In this document: positions 58,065 through 64,000 of the stretch, one piece after another
How positions within the stretch are numbered: the first letter of the stretch is position 1
How the letters are laid out: every line of letters begins with the position of its first letter
Origin: Siphonodentalium dalli
Taxonomy: Eukaryota; Mollusca; Scaphopoda; Gadilida; Siphonodentaliidae
Length of the DNA stretch: 64,000 bases
Reading direction: 5' to 3'
Assembly: GCA_032622095.1 (NCBI GenBank)
Contig: CP136063.1
Span: 70,659,980 to 70,723,979, forward strand
Notes under the pieces: model-generated
What the model saw: only the letters and a program-made list of their open reading frames with translations
What the model was told of the DNA's origin: nothing
Databases searched by the model: none
Position numbers and translations under genes: made by a program

Positions 58065-59439
58065 CCATCTTGGCATCCACCGTGTATCCAGTTGATATGT
58101 TTTATCATAATGGACCAGAATAGCCACATATTATGGTTCATCTCAGTTCCGTTTCAAAGTTCTGCCCATTTCCTTTCAATAATATGGCAAGAAACACAAA
58201 AGAGGTTCTCCGCAAAATTCCATACTGCAACTTTAAAATGAATTTGTCATGCCCCATACGGAACTGGGACAAACATAATAGAACGTAGTTGTCAGTTAAT
58301 TAACTAACACGTACAATAACCAAGTGAGTCACAATTTACTACCTTGTCGGATAACGCAGAGAATAATGTTCGGGATATATGTAAAAAAATAACTTTTTAC
58401 AAATTTGGTTGCCATTTTGGAAGCCATCTTGAGCAATTTGGTCTATAAACACCGTAGTGTGACACATTTAAGATAGACCAATACAATAAATACCTTTGAT
58501 ACCAATGATAGTTGCATTTTACTTAAAACAATTGTCCAACCCTGAAAAGTGAATTTTTGTCGAAATTTATGTCAAGTTTGTGAGAGAAAAATCCAATATT
58601 TCTGGTGATGTCAGTGGTGACAATAGAAACAATGATCCATGGTGCATCAGACATGTTAGTATGCAATGTATATAATACAGATTAGCCAATTTTATATATT
58701 AACCACAACTTGTAAGCCATTGCAGGACACCCTGGGGCAATATTTACCATTTTTCATATTTTCGGCGGCCATTTTGGAAATTTTCTACACCAATTTCATT
58801 CCCATTGAAGTAAAACATCCGTCCAATAAAATAAAGCACATAGTTGTTGACATTCTATTAACAGCCTGTGTGGTTTGTCGATAAAATGACTATCAAAATC
58901 GTCTTGCAAAAAATCGAAAATTTTACCCCTCTTTTTCAAATCCTCTTTCTGTATCTATTACGGAACCCTCGTCAATGGCAAATGTCTTAAAATGACGCTA
59001 TAATATCACGCTTGATGACTGTCTCAAAAACATTGCCATTTACTAATGATTAATGTGAAGAAAAATGGAAGATATGGTGAAATATTAATTAAATTTCCTA
59101 TTTTCGTGCAGATGACGTCATTTTTCGGCGGCCATTTTGAATTTTTTTCGAAATTTTTTGCCGTCATTTTGAAGAAGGACATCATACCAACAAATGGCAT
59201 ATATTTTGACTGTGTCTTTTGCTAACAACCGATCTATTACAACGATTAAATACAGCTGGTCGGAATTAGAGGAAATGGCGGCCATCTTGGATTCAAATGG
59301 CTCTAGCACCTAGTAGGGCCACCTTTATTTTTCGGAGAATTCCGGATTCTTTATCTGGATACCATAGGGAACAATAAAAATAAGGTTATTTGTAATCATC
59401 GGGGGGGGGTGCAGGTGGACCTTATTGGCTCCCCGACTA
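58065..59439. repeat. Right unique arm of the giant inverted repeat
   Basis: Reverse complement of 54,174-55,545 with only scattered differences, for example a cytosine/guanine run of different length near 59,401. Confidence 0.9.
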
Positions 59440-59880
59440 GGTGCTTCATATGACGGCTGAAATTCCGCGTCGACCGTGCGAGACAATACAGCCCGGTGAT
59501 GAGTACACTTCGCCATCTGAAATTAATACGGAGAAATGTGCTAAATTTGTGCCAGAATAATTGTTGAACCCTCAATACATTTCAACTCTTTGAACTCGAG
59601 GAACAAAAAATGAGGGTGATCTGTCTGTGCCATTCAATCATAGCATCAAGTCTACATATGAGAATGCCCATAATGATGGGGTTAGGAATCCAGTAACACC
59701 ATGACTACAGAAGTGGAACGCTGCTTGACACCCGGTCTTCACTGGGATTTTGGGTATCTTATGATGAAGTACGACTTTTCTTGTTAACAGTTGCAATCCA
59801 ATAACCAGGTCGAGTCTTCAGAGACGGTTCTTATTCCAAAGGGATTGACTCATCGCAGCGTTCGAGGATCACAACATATT
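59440..59880. other. Gene-free spacer
   Basis: Between the giant inverted repeat and foldback element Y. No gene. Confidence 0.4.
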
Positions 59881-60275
59881 GTAGATCATGCCATGAATCT
59901 CCACTAATTCCCGTAGAGATCATATTCCACTATTACGAAACATTGGAACTTTTTGAAGTTTTGACAGGGAACAATAAAGTGGTGAATTTATTTCTTAGTT
60001 ATTATCTGTTCCTTAATAATGCACTTCACTGTAGGTGAATGTCCCAATTCAAAATTGCATGCTTTTCTGTGGTATTTGTCAGTCCATATCGCAATAAACA
60101 ATGAATTAATTAGCCAGGAGAAATCCCATAATTGTAAACGACGCAAAGCAAAATCGCTCACAAATTTATTTAAATCGTAAATGTTCGAGTTGGGACTTTC
60201 ACCAACAGTGAAGTGGATTATTAGGGAACACATAATAACTAAGAAATATAAGTAGTATATAACGAGCTGTGTCAG
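59881..60275. mobile_element. Foldback element Y, third copy
   Basis: GATCATGCCATGAATCTCCA..GTAGAGATCATATTCCACTA at the left, then arms meeting near 60,110; the right arm (AGTTGGGACTTTCACC.ACAGTGAAGTG) is complementary to the left but lacks the outermost ~80 bp. A 97-codon minus-strand frame here is produced by the arms and is not considered a gene. Confidence 0.65.
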
Positions 60276-60885
60276 CCCCATTCGAGGTTCAACCGTTCAA
60301 CCATTGTTTACATAACACGTTGCTTTGTTGTGTTGTTAAAGGGGGTATTTAAATTTAAAGGTAGACAATGGGTTTAAAGGGACAACAATTGAATTTAAAT
60401 GGATGCTATTGAAATGTATTTAAAGGGAAAGATAGAAGAATGAATCGGGTCATTGAATTTAATGAGTGTGTTGAATGGGTTGTAATTGATAGAGTATACA
60501 AGAATGAATCGGGTCATTGAAACTGTTTCGAGCGAGATCGGGTCAGTGATTTATCTAGCGGGAGGTCTAGATATATAAGAATTTGCTTTGTGCGAACCCA
60601 TAGCTGAATTAGATAGGATATTGCATGGGATAAGAACTTGATGTAATTGATAGAGTATACAATACGGGCATAATTGGAATGATATGTGGAAGCAACCGAT
60701 CAGTAAGTATTAGTCAAATGAACAAGTTTTATATATGTGACTATTTGGCAAGATCAGTCTTCATCAGATGACAGTGGGTACGAAGCGGACGATGGCGAAT
60801 GAATACAGCGAAAAGAAAAAACTCGGGATTCTTTTGAACCCCCAACTATCAATTAATATGAGTTATATTCCATAATCCCTCTGTT
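60276..60885. other. Gene-free region with short internal repeats
   Basis: AGAATGAATCGGGTCATTGA occurs at 60,427 and 60,502, and GTAATTGATAGAGTATACAA at 60,481 and 60,644. A short frame ending SSDDSGYEADDGE before TGA near 60,800 has no support. Confidence 0.4.
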
Positions 60886-61060
60886 GATTTAGTTGGTTAG
60901 GACTCCAAGCAGATATTTCGTCCCAGATCGAGCAAGTCGTGGGTTCAAACAGAGTGATAGTAGTCGACAAGTTTGAACATAATCTCTGGGCGCCGCTGGT
61001 TTAGATATATCACGTGGTTTCCGCCACCAAGGTAGAGTTTATCCATGTAGCAGAAGGTGA
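60886..61060 (+). mobile_element. tRNA-like sequence, probable SINE head
   Basis: TTAGTTGGTTAGGACTCC (A-box-like) and, ~40 bp on, GTGGGTTCAAAC (B-box-like). Acceptor stems do not pair well, so a SINE head is likelier than a tRNA gene. A second A-box-like GGTGGCTGAGGTTGAGGA lies on the minus strand near 61,170, possibly another SINE facing it. Confidence 0.4.
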
Positions 61061-61260
61061 TCGTATATGATCGAAAACGGGTATAAATATTATATAGTAT
61101 AGGTTACATATTCGGGTAGATGGTTTGACTGCCTAAGCCCTAGACTCCTCAACCTCAGCCACCAGGGATGAGAGGTCACGTCGCGGTGTGTTATCACTAA
61201 TGGAATAGGATATCGGGGTGATAAACGACCGCGTTAACCCTATTGCGTATCGCCTACAAT

Positions 61261-61518
61261 ATGAAAGAAAATAGGGGGGGCGTATACTTGGGTGGAGGTT
61301 ATGCGGATATCGCAGATAAGAAGATACCGTTGATATATATTGGTACTATAAAAGGAATATATAACGCTGTTATATTACGAACACCAATATTAGATGGAAC
61401 AATGAAGACAAATAAACAGTATAGTGTATCAACATTTGCTTTATTCGACACCAATAATAATAGGTTTATTGCAGTTAATCATCGATTGTCATCGTCGTCA
61501 TCTTGCTCAGAGTCTTGA
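61261..61518 (+). CDS. Hypothetical 85-residue protein beside the ATPase module
   Basis: Open frame from ATG 61,261, upstream in-frame stop at 61,231. Residues 5-70 look plausibly coding (GGVYLGGGYADIADKK, IYIGTIKGIYNAVILRTP, FALFDTNNNRFIAVNHR), but no family was recognised. The last ~13 codons, Ser-rich, overlap the 3' end of the convergent minus-strand frame and are probably read-through of that gene's antisense. It could be a remnant of the same element or a chance frame. Confidence 0.3.
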   Translation: MKENRGGVYLGGGYADIADKKIPLIYIGTIKGIYNAVILRTPILDGTMKTNKQYSVSTFALFDTNNNRFIAVNHRLSSSSSCSES

Positions 61519-62092
61519 GAGGAGTCCATCTGATTATCGTTTTTGTCCTCACTTTTATTTCTCATGTACTCCATCAGGAGGGGTTTACATGTCCTCAAAG
61601 AAATCCGAACGGCAGGGAGTATATCATAGCTATCATCTAGCATCTTATACACACGATCCATGATCTTGATATGAGTTTTCCCACCACTAACTTCAAGTAA
61701 ATTTCGTATAAATGCAGCGTATATGTTTAAGAAACGCCTTTCATACTCGGGACGTATCTTCACTTTCGATTTTTCTTCAGCCTCGTCTTCCGTCAATCCT
61801 TTCTTCATATAACGTTCAACTAATTCATCTAATTCTGCTGTATTGTCATCTTGGGCCTGTATAACCACACCTCTTCGAAATAATCGTTTTCTTTTTAAGT
61901 CGGAAGTTTTAATATTAGTCTGTCCTGGTCCGGAATTAATTCTATTTTATTCGTGTCAGTTTTCAGTTTATTATGCAACCGTGCATTTTCAATTGATTCT
62001 CTTTTCTTCCTATCAGAACACCAATTTTTAATGTGCCTTTGTACATCATGCTGGGTCTCAAATACGACACCACAATCGTCACAGCTTGGCAT
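61479..62092 (-). pseudogene. Zinc-finger / helical protein of a virus-like element, frameshifted
   Basis: Two adjoining minus-strand frames. The first (from the in-frame ATG at 62,090-62,092) holds a zinc finger (CDDCGVVFETQHDVQRHIKN followed by WC, a C2HC/C2H2 type) and a basic region, closing at TAA 61,895. The second, open from the TAA near 61,945 to TGA at 61,479, continues with a basic KRKR stretch, a charged helical region (VERYMKKGLTEDEAEEKSK, then YERRFLNIYAAF) and an acidic tail; it has no ATG at its start. The frames overlap around 61,895-61,940, so the simplest reading is one protein broken by a frameshift there. The upstream ATPase lies 50-60 bp away on the same strand, a compact virus-like layout. 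Function unknown. Confidence 0.6.
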
Positions 62093-62143
62093 GATGTTGC
62101 CTTCGCTTTCAGAGTCGTTTTCCTGCTGTGACAATAGCCCAGG

Positions 62144-63200
62144 CTATGTAGTTTCACTGATGTTATCTTTCTTTTGATGCGTTATCACATCGACGGGCTC
62201 ATCAACACTACTGTTATTTGACAATATGCTTTCTTGTTTTATACTCTTCTTTGTCAGCACATTACTACGAAGTCGCAAATTTTCTGGAGTATTCGTTTTT
62301 AAGTCAACTACGAGATAACCAAATGGTTGATTGGTAGCTTCATTGAAATGGGACACAAAGTGTTGTGTTTTCTCTGGATACATTTGACGACCTAGAGTCA
62401 TTACCTGCATTTTATCTATAGGGTTGTTGAATAGAATCAAGTAGTGGCAATTTCTCCGTTGGGTGGGGTCCTTGTTATAGTAGAGAGATTGATTAATCGC
62501 AACCACTGATATGCCCAAATGGTGACTGCCTTCCGTGAATAATTCAGTAACCCTGCAAATCCTTGGATGCCGTAGACATAAGGTCATCAAGTACAATCAG
62601 ACATTTTTTTCCAGAATGAATGAGGGTGTCCAAGTTAGTCGGAAGACCTTGTATAAACTGGACAGATGGCGCGACTGTGTCCTTGATTTCATCGTATAAT
62701 GGCTGCCAGTACTTATAGAACCAAATTATTTTCTCGGGTGAAGGCTGTATACTCGCTGAACAATTTTGAAGTATACTTTTAAGCAAGTGTGTTTTGCCGC
62801 AAGAAGTGGGTCCCGAAATCCACGCGGTAAATGGATGCCTGAATTTGAAGTCATCCTGTCGCGCGCCACCACTGCTTTCTCTATAAGGTTGTTGTTGTTG
62901 TTGTTGTTGTTGTCGTTGTTGTAGTTGTTGTTGGTGTTGTTGTCGAGAGTGTTTGAACTTTATATGCCGTTTTAAACTGTCTGGCCATACATATTCAATT
63001 GAACATGTTTCACACTGATGCTTCATCCTTGACCGATCTGAGGGCACTGAGTCTTTTCCAGATAAAAGAGAGCCTTTTATGACAGGAAGAACAATATCTA
63101 TTAATCGAGTTTTCAGTTCCAAATTTCGAATCTAGTGTCTTAATTTGATCTTGGACGGTGCCGCCGTGTCTGAGTTATACACCACATAATTATTTGCCAT
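62144..63200 (-). pseudogene. Packaging-ATPase-like P-loop protein with N-terminal zinc finger, disrupted
   Basis: Minus strand. A good ATG at 63,198-63,200 opens 22 codons, then TAG at 63,132-63,134; the frame then stays open to 62,544 and shifts, near 62,545-62,575, into the frame ending at TAG 62,144. Visible parts in order: C2H2 finger (CETCSIEYVWPDSLKRHIKF), Gln-rich linker from (CAA)n at ~62,885-62,945, Walker A GPTSCGKTHLL, Walker B CLIVLDDLM, then TEGSHH, VVAINQSLYY (sensor/Asn-Gln motif) and RQMYPEK. This is the FtsK/HerA-superfamily packaging-ATPase pattern of Polinton/Maverick and adintovirus-type elements, where it drives DNA into capsids. Assignment to a particular lineage is inference; no capsid, protease or polymerase gene is seen nearby. 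One nonsense and one frameshift make it a probable relic of an integrated element. Confidence 0.7.
62884..62945 (-). repeat. (CAA)n trinucleotide repeat encoding polyglutamine
   Basis: Near-continuous CAA/CAG codons on the minus strand within the ATPase linker. In-frame length variation would be tolerated. Confidence 0.85.
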
Positions 63201-63797
63201 ACGAAATGTCTTATGTTTTCCCGCTTAAAGGATTACAATGCTCATGAAACAACAAAACTATATCGGAAAGCCACCCCTATTGTGATCACAATAATCCAAG
63301 TCCCATAACAATCGCGTAATAAATAAGCCGAGAAATAAATAAATAATACCGCCACCGGTTGTCGGCTATCTCCGTCGCAAAACCTCGCATGACGTCAAGC
63401 GAGGTAAACTAATTAAAAACACGGAATCAGAGTCGGAGTTAATTGTGTCTACCTATATGACGATGGAAAATCCGGAATAGACATCAGCGCGTGAACGTGA
63501 TGGAATTACTGCTGGGCATATCAATAGCATTGTGTACACATGGTTAATTTTCATCGCGCGGTGAGTTATATTCACTTGTGATTTGTCTTAAACGCCGTTT
63601 GAAAAGTTATTGTTTTGACAAAAACAAACTATAGAAGGCCGATTGAGCGGGGTATGTAACTCTTTCGTGTCAAAAATAAAGCTTATAAAACACGAGCAGG
63701 CATGTGAACTCTATTCGGGCGCGTGTTCACGATGTTGTTTTAATTTTCCGTATATATGCCCCGAGTGTCCCGTATTTACAATCATTCATTCGTAACA
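63201..63797. other. Divergent intergenic region between the ATPase relic and the THAP gene
   Basis: No gene. Contains a GCATGACGTCAAGCGAGG stretch (CRE-like TGACGTCA at about 63,390-63,397). It would hold the promoters of both flanking units if active. Confidence 0.4.
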
Positions 63798-63962
63798 ATG
63801 CCATATAAATGCAGTGTTTTCGGCTGTGGCCGGTCTAGTGACTCTCAGTTAGGTATAATGCTGTATTCATTTCCAAACGATGTTCGTTTACGTGCCATTT
63901 GGCGGGATTTCTGTGGGAAACCCGTTGCGCAAAATCAGAAACCGATTACGTATACCAAATAA
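63798..63962 (+). CDS. THAP-domain zinc-finger protein, 5' exon (partial)
   Basis: ATG at 63,798 in good context opens MPYKCSVFGCGRSS, the start of a THAP domain: C5 and C10 are the first two zinc ligands, F25-P26 and W35 are family landmarks. THAP domains bind DNA and occur in transcription factors and in P-element-type transposases. The frame ends at TAA 63,960-63,962 before the remaining ligands (Cys and His), so the rest should be in another exon; GTATAC at ~63,949-63,954 is a possible splice donor. An upstream in-frame ATG at 63,756 adds 14 residues but would displace the domain from the usual N-terminal position. Host gene or domesticated/active transposon cannot be decided. Confidence 0.7.
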   Translation: MPYKCSVFGCGRSSDSQLGIMLYSFPNDVRLRAIWRDFCGKPVAQNQKPITYTK

Positions 63963-64000
63963 AGAGCGTTTAATATGACAAGTCAGTCATGGTTACGAAT

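Larger units (their letters stand above)
54174..59439. mobile_element. 5.27 kb giant inverted repeat (foldback element)
   Basis: Begins TAGTCGGGGAGCCAATAAGG and ends with its complement. Left arm runs inward to ~56,461, right arm outward from ~56,562; the ~100 bp between them is the loop, next to the complementary GGTGGCTATCGCTTT and AAAGCGATAGCCACC. The outer ~1.38 kb of each arm is nearly identical (short frames of 63 and 72 codons read from both arms differ at one residue in total). The inner parts are diverged minisatellite, ~0.9 kb left and ~1.5 kb right. No transposase frame; peptides in the arms are shadows. CTAGGTGC after the right end also occurs inside each arm, so the exact termini and target duplication are unsure. 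A foldback transposon or an inverted duplication are both possible. Confidence 0.85.

Noticed and set aside
56537-58241. Several His/Thr/Ile-rich open frames of up to 156 codons
   Set aside because: Translation of the minisatellite; unit length often a multiple of three keeps frames open by chance.
59988-60281. 97-codon minus-strand frame with a hydrophobic start
   Set aside because: Lies across foldback element Y and is not kept open in the other copies.

Overview
The window looks like repeat-rich, AT-rich animal nuclear DNA, most probably from a bivalve or other mollusc. Reasons: long gene-free stretches packed with miniature inverted-repeat transposons, SINEs and decayed LINE fragments; tandem ~160 bp core repeats followed by a CA-rich microsatellite, as in bivalve pearl-type elements; an intronless C-type lectin-EGF-mucin membrane protein; a LicD-family gene; and a THAP-domain start. 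The species assignment is inference. No bacterial operon, rRNA gene, CRISPR array or intact tRNA gene was seen.

Layout. 1-19,690 is a decayed tandem array of one minus-strand gene encoding a secreted/transmembrane receptor or mucin-like protein: signal peptide, two C-type lectin domains, one EGF domain, a Thr-rich stalk, a basic processing-like site, a membrane span and a short tail. Copy 1 (743-3076) is intact. Copy 2 (13,316-10,896, with its tail at 7110-6820) has one in-frame stop and a 3.8 kb insertion that cuts off the membrane anchor. Copy 3 (18,557-17,983) is only EGF plus stalk. A 17-residue (51 bp) stalk repeat is present about 1, 13 and 6-7 times in the three copies. Spacer DNA between copies is duplicated too.

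19.7-36.8 kb and 38-54 kb hold almost only mobile DNA. The dominant signal is a 69 bp near-perfect palindrome (18 copies, some truncated) that sits, usually as an inverted pair, inside at least four element types with different ends, two of them with TTAA-type (piggyBac-like) termini. A second ~92 bp palindrome family, a mariner-like palindrome family, foldback elements, a pearl-like tandem array and LINE/SINE remnants are also present. The one clearly intact gene here is a LicD/fukutin-type single-exon gene (36,850-37,854, minus).

54,174-59,439 is a 5.27 kb inverted repeat: nearly identical 1.4 kb arms flank about 2.5 kb of ~48 bp minisatellite whose orientation flips at a ~100 bp loop.

59.4-64 kb holds a broken minus-strand module resembling the DNA-packaging ATPase region of Polinton/adintovirus-like elements (P-loop ATPase with N-terminal zinc finger, then a zinc-finger/helical protein), each with frame lesions. 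It ends with the 5' part of a THAP-domain gene on the plus strand.
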